Assembly (NCBI GenBank): GCA_021732365.1
Contig: JAKFVD010000010.1
Coordinates: 1 to 41,586 of the forward strand
Direction: 5' to 3'
Length of the DNA: 41,586 bases
Source: Methylotenera sp.
GTDB taxonomy: Bacteria > Pseudomonadota > Gammaproteobacteria > Burkholderiales > Methylophilaceae
Shown here: piece after piece, positions 17,974 through 27,700 of the stretch
Layout of the letters: every line of letters begins with the position of its first letter
How positions within the stretch are numbered: position 1 is the stretch's first letter
Made by a program: the position numbers and the translations under genes
The notes under the pieces: model-generated
Seen by the model: the letters and a program-made list of their open reading frames with translations, nothing else
What the model was told of the DNA's origin: nothing
Database searches by the model: none

Positions 17974-18813
17974 ATGCGTTTAGTTGTTCAAGGCCGCGCT
18001 ACTACTGTGGCGCATCTTACTCATATTCACCGCTTAATCGGCGGTAGCACACAATTTATGCAAGTGGGTGAATTTAGTTATTACTTACCCACGCAAACGC
18101 ATGATGTGGAAGTGGTTAAAGCGTTTTGTGCAGAACAGAAAATTGATTGCGCGCTAGTGCCTGATGCCCAACGTTTAAGCCATTTTGGGCTATGTGTGAT
18201 GGATATGGATTCCACTTTAATCAGCATAGAATGTATTGATGAAATTGCTGACTTAATGGGTTTAAAAGCACAAATTTCGGCGATTACCGAAAGTGCCATG
18301 CGTGGCGAATTGGATTTTGCGGCAAGCTTAAAACAGCGTGTTGCCTTGTTAAAAGGCTTGCCAGAATCCGCATTGCAGCGGGTGATTGATGAACGCTTAA
18401 AATTAAACCCAGGTGCACACGAATGGATAGCGGCCTGTAAAGTCAACAATATTAAAACCATGGTGGTTTCAGGCGGCTTTACGTTTTTTGCTAATCATGT
18501 ACAACAATTACTGGGTTTGGATTATGCCGTATCAAACACGTTAGAAATACTTAACGGTGAATTAACAGGTAAAATTTTAGGCAATATTGTAGATGCTGAG
18601 CGCAAAGCGCAAGAGTTAATAAAATTACGTGACAAATTAGGCTTAAAACCCGACCAAACCATTGCCATTGGTGATGGCGCCAATGATTTAAAAATGATGA
18701 AGGTTGCAACCGTTGGAGTGGCCTATCACGCCAAGCCAGTAGTGCAAGCGCAAGCCACTTATGCGCTTAATTTCAACGGCTTAGATGCGATTGCAGGATT
18801 ATTTACAGCTTAA
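17974..18813 (+). CDS. serB: Phosphoserine phosphatase SerB
   Basis: Final step of serine synthesis, dephosphorylating O-phosphoserine. The 279-residue protein has a short N-terminal domain (about 1-70), then a HAD phosphatase core with the nucleophile motif DMDST (D77, D79), the substrate glutamate in STLISIECIDEIAD, MVVSGGFTFFA, and the metal-binding GDGANDLKMM. The stop codon overlaps the stop of the convergent DUF455 gene. Confidence 0.95.
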   Translation: MRLVVQGRATTVAHLTHIHRLIGGSTQFMQVGEFSYYLPTQTHDVEVVKAFCAEQKIDCALVPDAQRLSHFGLCVMDMDSTLISIECIDEIADLMGLKAQISAITESAMRGELDFAASLKQRVALLKGLPESALQRVIDERLKLNPGAHEWIAACKVNNIKTMVVSGGFTFFANHVQQLLGLDYAVSNTLEILNGELTGKILGNIVDAERKAQELIKLRDKLGLKPDQTIAIGDGANDLKMMKVATVGVAYHAKPVVQAQATYALNFNGLDAIAGLFTA

Positions 18814-19619
18814 TTTAATAGCGCTAATTCTGCTTCGCTAAAGCCTGCTTGTCGCCTTGCTTCCATGTTAAATGGTGGTCGCAGTTTGGGGGCATCATAT
18901 TGATTTCTGAGTACTTCAAAGGTGTTAATTGGTTCTAAATTGCGTTGTTTACAAAGCCAATTAAACCAAATGTTACCGATCGCCACGTGACCAATTTCAT
19001 CGCGCAAAATAATGGTCAAGATTTCGCCCATTTCTAAGTCGCCAATTTGCACAAATTTATTGTGTAATTGTGGCGATGCGTCTAAACCGCGCGCCTCCAT
19101 TGTGCGCGGCACTAATGCCATTCTGGCTAATACGTCATTTTTGGTTCTGTCTACCATTTCCCACAAACTATTATGGCCAGCAAAACTACCGTACTCAAAG
19201 CCCAATGTGTGCAAATGCGCATTTAAAAGTGAGAAATGATAGGCTTCTTCAGCAGCGACTTTTAACCAGTCGCGATAGTAATTCTCTGGCATATCGGCAA
19301 AACGCCAAACGGCGTCTAGCGCCAAATTAACTGCGTTAAATTCAATGTGGGCCAGCGCGTGAATCAATGCGGCGCGGCCGTCAATTGTGCGCATCGAGCG
19401 TTTGGGTAATTCTAATGGATTCACTAATTTTGGTCTAAGCGGGCGACCGGGAATAATGGCGTCAGGAGTTAACGCTATTTTTGTATCAATAATTAAATGC
19501 GGATTCTTGTCTGTGACTATGCGTCCCAAAGCCAAAACACCTGCCGCTTTGATTGATGCGTCCGATTCGCAAAGCCAATCTAGTGCAGCTTTGCGACATT
19601 CTATATTGCGCACTAACAT
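18810..19619 (-). CDS. DUF455 ferritin-like protein
   Basis: Protein of 269 residues of the DUF455 family, a ferritin-like four-helix fold probably holding a di-metal centre. Candidate ligands are in HALAHIEFNAV (H91, E93), AAEEAYHFSLL (E124 or E125, H128) and LRDEIGHVAIG (E208, H211), the ExxH pattern of di-iron proteins. The reaction is unknown; distant MiaE-like hydroxylases are a possible parallel. It converges on serB with a 4-base overlap and lies 17 bases downstream of the beta-propeller gene on the same strand. Confidence 0.88.
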   Translation of the reverse strand: MLVRNIECRKAALDWLCESDASIKAAGVLALGRIVTDKNPHLIIDTKIALTPDAIIPGRPLRPKLVNPLELPKRSMRTIDGRAALIHALAHIEFNAVNLALDAVWRFADMPENYYRDWLKVAAEEAYHFSLLNAHLHTLGFEYGSFAGHNSLWEMVDRTKNDVLARMALVPRTMEARGLDASPQLHNKFVQIGDLEMGEILTIILRDEIGHVAIGNIWFNWLCKQRNLEPINTFEVLRNQYDAPKLRPPFNMEARRQAGFSEAELALLN

Positions 19620-19636
19620 TAACTTAATGCTACAAA

Positions 19637-20473
19637 TTACTTAATTTCTATAAAGTCTAATTCACCCGCCGTCATATCTGGCACCATTAAAAATTGTCCA
19701 TCAGCCGTTAAAGCAATATCGGCAGCGGCTTTGTAGCCCTCTTTGATGACGCGGGATTTGCCAGCGACTAATTCATACACTTTGCCAGCTTTCCAATCGC
19801 TGATGATGATTTTACCTGCTTTGGTTTTTACCATGCCATCACCGCCGCCAAAGCCTGTGCCAATTTTGGTGGTGGCGCCTGTGCTTAGATTCACGCGATA
19901 TAAAATACCTGATTCAAAATCCACTGATAATAAGTTGTTACGGCCTTCAAATAGCAAACCATTGGGCGCTAAAATATCAGGATTTTTGCTATCAGCAACA
20001 ACTGTAATTGGCGAGCCACCTTTGGCAATTTTATAAATTTGACCGCCTGATTTTAAATCACCGCTGTCACTCACGTATAAATTGCCCAAATTATCGGCTT
20101 CTATGTCGTTCAGAAAAACAGGCGTGCCAGGAAAAGCCATCTGTGCGCCATATACTTGCCAAGTGCCATCTTTATTCACTTCTAAAACACGGTTTTTATC
20201 GGCAACATATAATTTATCGCCAATCATCGCTAGCCCTTTTGGGTCATCCATACCTTTCGCAAAAATCGTGACATTGCCTTTTTTATCCACTTTGCTGATT
20301 TGGCCGTCGCCATCTTTGCCAAACTCCACAATTTCAGAAATATAAATGCTGCCATCTTTTCCTTGCACCACTGATTCAGGTGTTTTTAGACCTGTGATTT
20401 TTGTGGGTAATTCTGATTTTGCATAAACAGATGTGGTGTGTATTAAAGCTAAAACCAGTAGTATTTTTTTCAT
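19637..20473 (-). CDS. Exported SMP-30/NHL-like beta-propeller protein
   Basis: The 278-residue protein has a signal peptide (about 1-18, ending VYAKSE) and repeated propeller blades of the type GNLYVSDSGDLKSGGQIYKI and GLLFEGRNNLLSVDFESGILYRV. It resembles the SMP-30/gluconolactonase/LRE-like family, which includes lactonases and binding proteins; the metal ligands of true gluconolactonases cannot be assigned with confidence. In the periplasm next to a PQQ-type sugar dehydrogenase homologue, a lactone-related role is attractive but only inferred. Confidence 0.82.
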   Translation of the reverse strand: MKKILLVLALIHTTSVYAKSELPTKITGLKTPESVVQGKDGSIYISEIVEFGKDGDGQISKVDKKGNVTIFAKGMDDPKGLAMIGDKLYVADKNRVLEVNKDGTWQVYGAQMAFPGTPVFLNDIEADNLGNLYVSDSGDLKSGGQIYKIAKGGSPITVVADSKNPDILAPNGLLFEGRNNLLSVDFESGILYRVNLSTGATTKIGTGFGGGDGMVKTKAGKIIISDWKAGKVYELVAGKSRVIKEGYKAAADIALTADGQFLMVPDMTAGELDFIEIK

Positions 20474-20518
20474 TTAAATCGGCCTTGTATGAGAGATGAG
20501 TATCAGAATGTGATGAGA

Positions 20519-21139
20519 TTAGAAGTAAATTTTTGGTACTGGTAAATCATCAAGCGCGGCGCAAAGCGCCTTGGAATCGTTATCAATCGTTGTGTTTTGC
20601 TTGGATTGATGTAATGCATTCAAGAATGTTTGGTCGGTTTGTAGTTTCTCAATGACTTTTTCCACTGCCTTAGTGTAGGCTTTTTCCATATAAAAATCAG
20701 GTTGAATCATTAAATCACCACTTTGCTGAGCCTGTTGTTTGATGGTTAAGATAGGCGCATTGACATCGGGTAAAGGCGTGCTATTAATAAAAACTTTTGC
20801 AGTAATCTCGCTGTAAAACACGCGAAATTGAGCGTTGTAAAACATGCGTGGTTCTAACTGCAAAACGATATTTGCATCATCTACGTTGTCGCATACCTGT
20901 GCGTTTGCAAAGTGTTTTTGTACCACATTCAGGCTCGCTTTTTCTGCCATTGGGCCTTTTAAATGCCACACATCTCTAAAATAATGCATCAGGCGAACGG
21001 GGTGATGATAGTGAGTTTTAGCAATATGAATAGCAACATTAGAAGAAGCTAAATCTGGTGTGGTTTGAGCCCATAGAATGTGGCTGTAGAAACTACAACT
21101 TAACACTATAAAATACTGAAATAATCGATGCTTAGTCAT
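20519..21139 (-). CDS. Exported protein of unknown function
   Basis: I do not recognise this 206-residue protein. A signal peptide is clear (about 1-24, ending LWAQTT). The mature part has two cysteines, in AQVCDNV (about residue 88) and ALCAALD, that could form a disulfide, an MFYNAQFRVFYSEITAKVFI stretch suggestive of beta strands, and a Gln/Lys-rich helix (about 150-180). It lies between two exported propeller-type proteins on the same strand with gaps of 45 and 56 bases, so joint function in the periplasm is plausible. Confidence 0.7.
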   Translation of the reverse strand: MTKHRLFQYFIVLSCSFYSHILWAQTTPDLASSNVAIHIAKTHYHHPVRLMHYFRDVWHLKGPMAEKASLNVVQKHFANAQVCDNVDDANIVLQLEPRMFYNAQFRVFYSEITAKVFINSTPLPDVNAPILTIKQQAQQSGDLMIQPDFYMEKAYTKAVEKVIEKLQTDQTFLNALHQSKQNTTIDNDSKALCAALDDLPVPKIYF

Positions 21140-21195
21140 AATTTATTTTAACAGATAGACTTTGTTTAATTGTAAGGTTTGATACGGAGAAATCT

Positions 21196-22407
21196 TTATT
21201 TGGTTTGATAACTGATGCGGTAAATATAGCCTGCGCGGTCATCAGAAACATAAAGCGCGCCATCTGCGCCAACAATCACATCAGTTGGTCGTCCCCAAAC
21301 ACCATTTTCAGATAACCAGCCTGTTGCAAAATCACGGATTTCTGCTGGCTTATCGCCATTGAATTTTACGCGCACCAATTTGTAGCCACTCGGATTTTGT
21401 CGATTCCAGGAGCCATGTAAAGCCACAATTGCATCATTTTTATATTCGGCAGGCCAATTGGTTTTGTCTAAAAAGCTAATGCCAATCGGTGTGGAATGCG
21501 AAATAAATGTAATGGCAGGCGGAGTGGCGGTTTGGCAAAAACCATTAGCACCCAAAAAATTTGGGTCTTGTATCATGGTTAAGTCAGCTGGGTTGGCCCA
21601 GCAGTAAGGCCAACCGTAATGTTTTCCTGCTTCAATTTTATTCAAATGTTCAGGCGGAATTTCATCATTCACCTTGCCATTTTTAGTGCTAGAGCGCATA
21701 TCAGAGCCATTGTTTGTGGCAAACATAGCGCCTGTTTTTGGGTGCCATGCAAAACCTTGGCTATTGCGTAAACCCTTTGCCCAAGTGGGGTCTGGCGCGT
21801 GTCTGCCCAATGTTACCAAGTTGCCAGCAGGTTTGCCTTCAAGTGTATAGCGCTGGATGGTGGCGCGGGTAGGGTCCTCTTCAACACACACATTGCAGCT
21901 AGAGCCAATATTGGTATAAAGATGATTATCTGGACCCAGTTTAATGGTTTTAAGCGTGTGGTGACCAAAAGCCAGATTGCTGATAAATGGTTGCGGCGCA
22001 GACCAAATGCCATTTTTTTGCGTTAATTTAACAACAGAGTCTTCATTTGCAATCAGCAAAAAATCATTTACAAAAACTAAGCTGTTGGGTGCGTTTAGGT
22101 TTTTCGCAATCACCACAGGAGTTTCTGCTACACCATCTTTATCGGCATCAGGCAGCATTAATACTTGATTCGATTTGGCTGAGGCAACATATAAACGGCC
22201 TGCTTTATCAATAGTCATCATGCGTGGCAGGCCATAATTTTCGGCTAAGCTTGCAAATATGGTTACTTCAAAACCAGGTGCCAGTTTAAGTGCGATTTGG
22301 TTTGGTGGCGCAACAGATTCTGCGCCGTAAGCGCAGCCAATATTGACTAAATGGCATAAGCCAAATGATAAATATAAACCAAGCTGATTAAGAAAAGCAC
22401 TAAGCAT
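21196..22407 (-). CDS. Exported PQQ-dependent sugar (sorbosone-type) dehydrogenase homologue
   Basis: The 403-residue protein has a hydrophobic export signal (about 1-28) and a six-bladed propeller of the glucose/sorbosone dehydrogenase family: LKLAPGFEVTIFA at the mature start, then blades with RLYVASAKSNQV, HHTLKTIKLGPDNHLYTNIG, SQGFAWHPKTGAMFATNNGSD and ALYVSDDRAGYIYRISY. Homologues oxidise aldoses or related sugars in the periplasm with PQQ; no PQQ-synthesis genes are in the window and the substrate is unknown. It begins 29 bases after fccB, so it is probably in the same operon. Confidence 0.87.
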   Translation of the reverse strand: MLSAFLNQLGLYLSFGLCHLVNIGCAYGAESVAPPNQIALKLAPGFEVTIFASLAENYGLPRMMTIDKAGRLYVASAKSNQVLMLPDADKDGVAETPVVIAKNLNAPNSLVFVNDFLLIANEDSVVKLTQKNGIWSAPQPFISNLAFGHHTLKTIKLGPDNHLYTNIGSSCNVCVEEDPTRATIQRYTLEGKPAGNLVTLGRHAPDPTWAKGLRNSQGFAWHPKTGAMFATNNGSDMRSSTKNGKVNDEIPPEHLNKIEAGKHYGWPYCWANPADLTMIQDPNFLGANGFCQTATPPAITFISHSTPIGISFLDKTNWPAEYKNDAIVALHGSWNRQNPSGYKLVRVKFNGDKPAEIRDFATGWLSENGVWGRPTDVIVGADGALYVSDDRAGYIYRISYQTK

Positions 22408-22436
22408 AAGAATAGAATTTCATGATTTTTTGAGTG

Positions 22437-23744
22437 TTAAGTCAGTACATCTGACCAAATATTGGTAGCCCATGCACTTGCATATTGGCCTTCCAATTCA
22501 GAGGGATGCATTGATACACCACCACCCTCAGCAGACACCATTATTTTCTTTGTAGCATCGTAACGATACACATTGGCGACGTGCATCGCTTGTTTATTGT
22601 CTACATAACTATAACAAGTGTTGGCGAAAACAGGGTTTGGGTCAGGTATGCGATGTTGCATTAGTTCGACAATAGCGCTTGCGCAAACTCGCGCTTGGCT
22701 GGTTGCCATGTGCGCCGATTTTGGCAGGGCAGCCGAAACCGAATCGCCAATCACGTGAATATTGGGCGCTAACTTGGATTCATACGTCAAAAAATCGACT
22801 TCGCACCAGCGTTTATCAATATTATTTAAACCTGCCATTTGCGCTGGCTTGCCTGCGCGTTGCGGTGGAATAATATTCAGCACATTGGCAGACACTGTTT
22901 CAAAATCTGTTTTAACCGTTTTGCTTTTATTATCCACTTCCAGCACAACGTTGTTAGGTCGGTAATCAATAATGCCTGCATACATCTCACTGAAAACTTT
23001 GGTGAATAAACCTTTTTTTGAGGTGATTTCTGGGTTGGCATCCAACACGATCACTTTGCTTTTAGGTTTATATTGTTTGAAATAACTCGCCACTTGGCAG
23101 GCGCGCTCATAAGGGCCTGGCGGGCAGCGGTAGGGCGCTTTGGGCACATTCATCACAAATACACCGCCATCAATCATGCTTTCTAATTGTGAACGCAAAT
23201 TCACCGTTTGCCAGCCTGCTTTCCATGCGTGTGGAATGGCTTGCTGTGCTTCAGCCGATTGCAAATTGGGCAGCGAATCGTAAATCAAATCAATACCAGG
23301 CGCAATAATTAAGCGGTCATAACTGATTTCGCCGCGTTTCATACTAACTTTTTTATTGAGGGCATCAATTTCTGTCACCTCATCATTAACCCATTCCACA
23401 CCGTGATTTTTTTTGACTAAATCGTAACCAAAAGTGAGGTCGTTAATCGATTTGCTGCCACCAAGTACCAAATTGCTGAGCGGGCATGACACAAACTGGC
23501 TAGATTTTTCAATCACCACGACATCAATGCTATTTGCGCTCCACATGCGAATATATTTGGCCGCCGTTGTGCCAGCATAGCCGCCACCAATTACGACCAC
23601 GCGACCTAGTGTAGGTTTTTTTTCGCGCGTTACACAGCCGCTGATTAACGGAAAGCTAGATAGTAATAAGCTTGTGGCGCCAGCCGCTTTAATAAAGTCA
23701 CGACGGCTATTATTCATAATGTAGTTGTTTTTAGATTTAATCAT
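22437..23744 (-). CDS. fccB: Sulfide dehydrogenase flavoprotein subunit FccB
   Basis: FAD subunit of flavocytochrome c sulfide dehydrogenase, which oxidises sulfide in the periplasm and passes electrons to cytochrome FccA. The 435 residues show an FAD dinucleotide fold (VVVIGGGYAGTTAA, 49-62), SCPLSNLVLGG at 86-95, and the two cysteines expected to form the redox disulfide, C207 in YRCPPGPYER and C377 in ANTCYSYVD. The N-terminus has a twin-arginine motif SRRDFIKAAG (13-22) followed by LISGC (33-37), which fits a lipobox, so a Tat-exported lipoprotein is possible. The ATG overlaps the fccA stop by 8 bases; an internal ATG at 23717 is an alternative start without a ribosome site. Confidence 0.9.
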   Translation of the reverse strand: MIKSKNNYIMNNSRRDFIKAAGATSLLLSSFPLISGCVTREKKPTLGRVVVIGGGYAGTTAAKYIRMWSANSIDVVVIEKSSQFVSCPLSNLVLGGSKSINDLTFGYDLVKKNHGVEWVNDEVTEIDALNKKVSMKRGEISYDRLIIAPGIDLIYDSLPNLQSAEAQQAIPHAWKAGWQTVNLRSQLESMIDGGVFVMNVPKAPYRCPPGPYERACQVASYFKQYKPKSKVIVLDANPEITSKKGLFTKVFSEMYAGIIDYRPNNVVLEVDNKSKTVKTDFETVSANVLNIIPPQRAGKPAQMAGLNNIDKRWCEVDFLTYESKLAPNIHVIGDSVSAALPKSAHMATSQARVCASAIVELMQHRIPDPNPVFANTCYSYVDNKQAMHVANVYRYDATKKIMVSAEGGGVSMHPSELEGQYASAWATNIWSDVLT

Positions 23745-24126
23745 GATTAACGCCTAGTGATTGTGGTTTAGGGCTAATTGCGGGTATTGGTTTTTGTGCG
23801 GAGAAATAGTCGGCTAATTGATTAATTTCTTCAACTTGCAAACCTTTTGCATGGCGGTGCATGACGGTCGCAGTCCTTTCACCATTTCTAAAAGCCAACA
23901 TCTGCGCAACAAAATAATTTTTGTTTATACCAGCAAGCACGGCATTATTATTGATGTTGCACTGTACGGCATTACCATTGCTGCCATGACAAGCAGCACA
24001 CGATGCTGCAAGGGTGCGAATGTGGGTATTGGACGTTGATAAAACAATATCCTCAGCTGCAAGGCCTTTTGTGGCAAAGCTAGCTGAGGATATTAAAATA
24101 AAGCAGGCAATCAATTGTTTATGCAT
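23737..24126 (-). CDS. fccA: Monohaem cytochrome c, FccA-like subunit
   Basis: Electron-accepting cytochrome partner of FccB. The 129-residue protein has a signal peptide (about 1-24, ending GLAAED) and a single haem motif CAACH (C43, C46, H47); M89 in TATVMHRHAKGL is the probable sixth ligand. The single haem and short length resemble class I cytochrome partners and not the dihaem FccA of purple sulfur bacteria. It is directly upstream of and overlaps fccB. Confidence 0.88.
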   Translation of the reverse strand: MHKQLIACFILISSASFATKGLAAEDIVLSTSNTHIRTLAASCAACHGSNGNAVQCNINNNAVLAGINKNYFVAQMLAFRNGERTATVMHRHAKGLQVEEINQLADYFSAQKPIPAISPKPQSLGVNHD

Positions 24127-24177
24127 TTTTAGTGTTAATTCATTTGATAAAGCACCATTCTAAACAATTTGCGCTAA

Positions 24178-24210
24178 TGATGTTGTGACTTGCATCACTG
24201 TACAACATCA
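24178..24210 (-). promoter_or_regulatory. Inverted repeat with CRP-like site upstream of fccAB
   Basis: TGATGTTGT (24178-24186) is perfectly reverse-complemented by ACAACATCA (24202-24210). Nested within it is TGTGA-N6-TCACT (24184-24199), which matches nine of ten fixed positions of the CRP consensus TGTGA-N6-TCACA. The site centre is about 65 bases before the fccA ATG. A CRP/FNR-family activator site is a reasonable reading; a terminator for the ankyrin gene is the alternative, though no T-tract follows. Confidence 0.45.
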
Positions 24211-24226
24211 CAACTTTTACAGTCAT

Positions 24227-24718
24227 TTAGAAGCATTTTTCATCTTGGCAACCGTCATCTTTAACGCCTAATGAAGTTAACAATTTCACCATATCAGCGC
24301 CACGTTCGCCTTCGTCTTTCATTACACGAATAATAGAGATGTCGGCTTTCATTTTTTTATTGATGTCAGCACCTTTTTCGGCAAGATATTTAACAACGCT
24401 TTCGTGATTATCAAAAGCCGCTAAATGGAATGCAGTCATTTTAGTAACAGGATGCACGTAGTTAAGATCGGCACCTTTTTCGGTTAAATATTTAACCATT
24501 TCAAGCTGACCTTTGGTCGACGCCATTTGAACCGGTGACCAAGCAAAGAATTTTTCATTGACTACTTTTGCATCTTTTGCAACGAATTGTTTGACGACTT
24601 TAATATCACCTTTGCCAATTGCATCGGTAAATTCTACAGACTCATCATCTGTCATTGCAAATGCGTGCATTGATAAACTTAAAGCCAAAACTGTAAAAAG
24701 TGCTTTTAATAATTTCAT
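24227..24718 (-). CDS. Small exported ankyrin-repeat protein
   Basis: I choose ATG 24718, preceded by GGAG at 9 bases and opening a classic signal peptide (MKLLKALFTVLALSLSMHAFA); the frame continues upstream to 24766, but that start would add 16 charged residues in front of the signal. The 163-residue protein has about three ankyrin repeats (for example HPVTKMTAFHLAAFDNHESV). A C-terminal cysteine pair (DDGCQDEKC) may form a disulfide. It ends 100 bases upstream of fccA. The function is unknown; exported ankyrins can bind periplasmic proteins. Confidence 0.87.
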   Translation of the reverse strand: MKLLKALFTVLALSLSMHAFAMTDDESVEFTDAIGKGDIKVVKQFVAKDAKVVNEKFFAWSPVQMASTKGQLEMVKYLTEKGADLNYVHPVTKMTAFHLAAFDNHESVVKYLAEKGADINKKMKADISIIRVMKDEGERGADMVKLLTSLGVKDDGCQDEKCF

Positions 24719-24775
24719 TCTAGTTTTCTCCAACTTTATAATTTTAAGGCGCTTAAATTTAGGCAAAATGCCAAC

Positions 24776-27700
24776 TTAAGCAATTGTTTTTCTTGCATTA
24801 CGAAACATTCGCATCCAAGGCGCATCTTCTAACCATTCATCAGGATACCACGAATGCTGTACAGAGCGGTATACCCTTTCAGGATGTGGCATCATAATAC
24901 TAAATCGGCCGTCGCTGGTAGTAAAACCTGTCAATCCTTGCGCTGAACCGTTTGGATTAAACGGGTATACTTCCGTTGGCGTTGACGCATTGTCGATAAA
25001 CCGAATTGTTGCCAATTTTTTATCTAACAATTGATGGACAGCGTTTGCGTCAGAAAATTCCGCAAACCCTTCGCCATGCGCAACGGCAATCGGCATGCGG
25101 CTGCCAGCCATACCGCTAAAAAAGAGTGAGGGTGACTCTAATACTTCTACCATGGCTACACGTGCTTCAAATTGCTCTGATTTGTTTTTAACAAAATGTG
25201 GCCAAAGTTCGCTACCAGGAATAATGCTGTGTAAGTTACTCATCATTTGGCAGCCGTTACATACGCCCAACGCAAACGAATCGCTGCGGCTAAAAAACGC
25301 ACTGAACTCATCATTGGCACGGCTATTAAATAAAATGGATTTCGCCCAGCCTTCGCCTGCACCCAATACATCGCCATAACTAAAACCGCCGCACGCAACC
25401 AAACCTGCGAAATCTTTTAAGCTAACACGACCGCTAATTACATCGCTCATATGCACATCTACGCTGGCAAAGCCTGCGCGGTCAAAAGCGGCGGCCATTT
25501 CTACTTGGCCATTCACGCCTTGTTCGCGCAGAATCGCCATTTTAGGACGCGCGCCAGTATTGATATAAGGCGCGACACTAGATTTAATACCTAGATTTTC
25601 ATTGATATCGAAGGTTAAGTGCGCGTGCAAACCAGCGTCTGCTTCGTTTAAAATGCGGTCATATTCTTGTTGCGCACACACGGGATTATCGCGCAGGCTT
25701 TGCATGTGATAAGTGGTTTCTGACCACATGCGATGCAGATTCACGCGACTATCAGCAAAAACTGTTTCACCATTTTGCATAATATGAATTTGGTTTTGAG
25801 TATTCACAGAGCCGATAACATGCATACTTAACCCTTTAAAATGGGTTAAAACTGCATCAACTTCGGATGCGCGCACTTGAATCACCGCACCTAATTCTTC
25901 ATTAAATAGAGCGCTGACTACATCACCTTTCAAGCTGGAGATATCAATCTCTAAGCCGCAATGGCCTGCAAATGCCATTTCGGTTAAGGTGGTCAATAAG
26001 CCGCCATCGCTTCTATCGTGATAAGCCAATAATCGGCTGTCCGCATTCAATTGTTGAATGCCTGCAAAGAATGTTTTTAGCTGTTCGGGGTTATCCACAT
26101 CTGGCGCAGTGTCACCAAGTTGATTGTAAACTTGCGCCAAACTGCTGCCGCCCATCCGATTTTTGCCATTACCTAAATCAACTAAAATCAATTTGGTTTC
26201 GCCAAATTTATCTTCCGTTCTTAATTGCGGCGTTAAAGCTTTACGTGCGTCTGTTGTATTGGCAAAAGCCGTTACCACTAATGAAATAGGCGAAGTCACG
26301 GCTTTTTTGGTGTCGTTATCTTCCCATACCGTCTTCATGCTCATCGAATCTTTGCCTACTGGAATGCTAATGCCAAGTGCTGGGCACAATTCCATACCAA
26401 CCGCTTTAACGGTTGCAAATAGCGCCGCATCTTCACCCGCATGGCCTGCAGGCGCCATCCAGTTAGCCGATAATTTCAGATTGCCAATGTTGTTAATTTT
26501 TGCGGCAGCGATATTTGTAATTGCTTCACCAATCGCCATGCGCCCAGAGGCAGGCGCATCAATTAACGCAATCGGCGCGCGTTCGCCAATCGCAAAAGCT
26601 TCGCCAGCATTGGTTTGGTAGCCCGCCAATGTGACGGCTACATCGCTTACTGGAATTTGCCAAGGGCCCACAAATTGGTCGCGCGCGATTAAGCCTGTTA
26701 CTGTGCGGTCGCCAATCGTAATCAGAAAAGTTTTATCAGCCACGCCAGGCAATCTTAATACGCGGCTAACTGCTTCTTTGATGTCAATTTTTCGGGTCAA
26801 AAATGGGGTTAAGTTTTTGCTCGCGCTTTTCACATCACGCGTCATTTTGGGTGGTTTGCCCAGTAAAACGCTTAAATCCATATCCACAGGTTTGTTGTCA
26901 AAATGATTGTCAGCTACTGTTAAGTGACGTTCTTCTGTCGCATAGCCAACTATCGCAAATGGACAGCGCTCGCGTTCGCATAAAGCCTTAAATAATGGCA
27001 AATCTTTTTGCAAAACTGCCATCACATAACGCTCTTGCGATTCGTTGCTCCATAGTTCGCGCGGCGACATACCACGCTCTTCATTATGCACATCGCGCAA
27101 TTGAAAAACGGCACCCACTTTGGCATCGTTGACTAGCTCAGGGAAAGCGTTGGAAATACCGCCAGCGCCTACGTCATGAATACTTAAAATCGGATTTTGC
27201 TCGCCTAATTGCCAGCAACGATCAATCACTTCTTGCGCACGACGTTGCAACTCTGGATTGCCGCGTTGCACAGAATCAAAGTCTAAGTTTTCAGTATTGC
27301 TACCCGTGTCCATACTAGATGCCGCGCCACCGCCCAAGCCGATTAACATGGCTGGGCCGCCTAATTGAATCAGCGCCGCACCTGCAGGAATCGCATTTTT
27401 ATGCGAATGATCCGCTGAAATATTACCTACGCCACCAGCTAGCATAATTGGCTTATGATAGCCGCGCACTTCATCTTCCACTTCTAATTCAAAAGTGCGG
27501 AAATAACCTGCAATATTAGGGCGACCAAACTCATTGTTATAAGCTGCGCCGCCGAGTGGACCGTCTGTCATAATTTGCAATGGGGTAGCAATACGGCCAG
27601 GTTTGCCGTATGACTCCCCTTCACCCGCTTGCGGGTGAAAAGTGGGGTGGGGGGAGTAATAACGCTCCCAGGGCTGATTAAAATCAGGAATGTTTAAATT

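Noticed and set aside
25828..25849. Hairpin TTAACCC-8-GGGTTAA similar to the TTAAC repeat
   Set aside because: It lies in well-conserved-looking purL coding sequence ([10 protein letters not shown]) and lacks the outer part of the 39-bp repeat, so it is probably chance.
26163..26621. 152-codon open frame antisense to purL
   Set aside because: The purL reading is certain across this region and the antisense product looks like no known protein.
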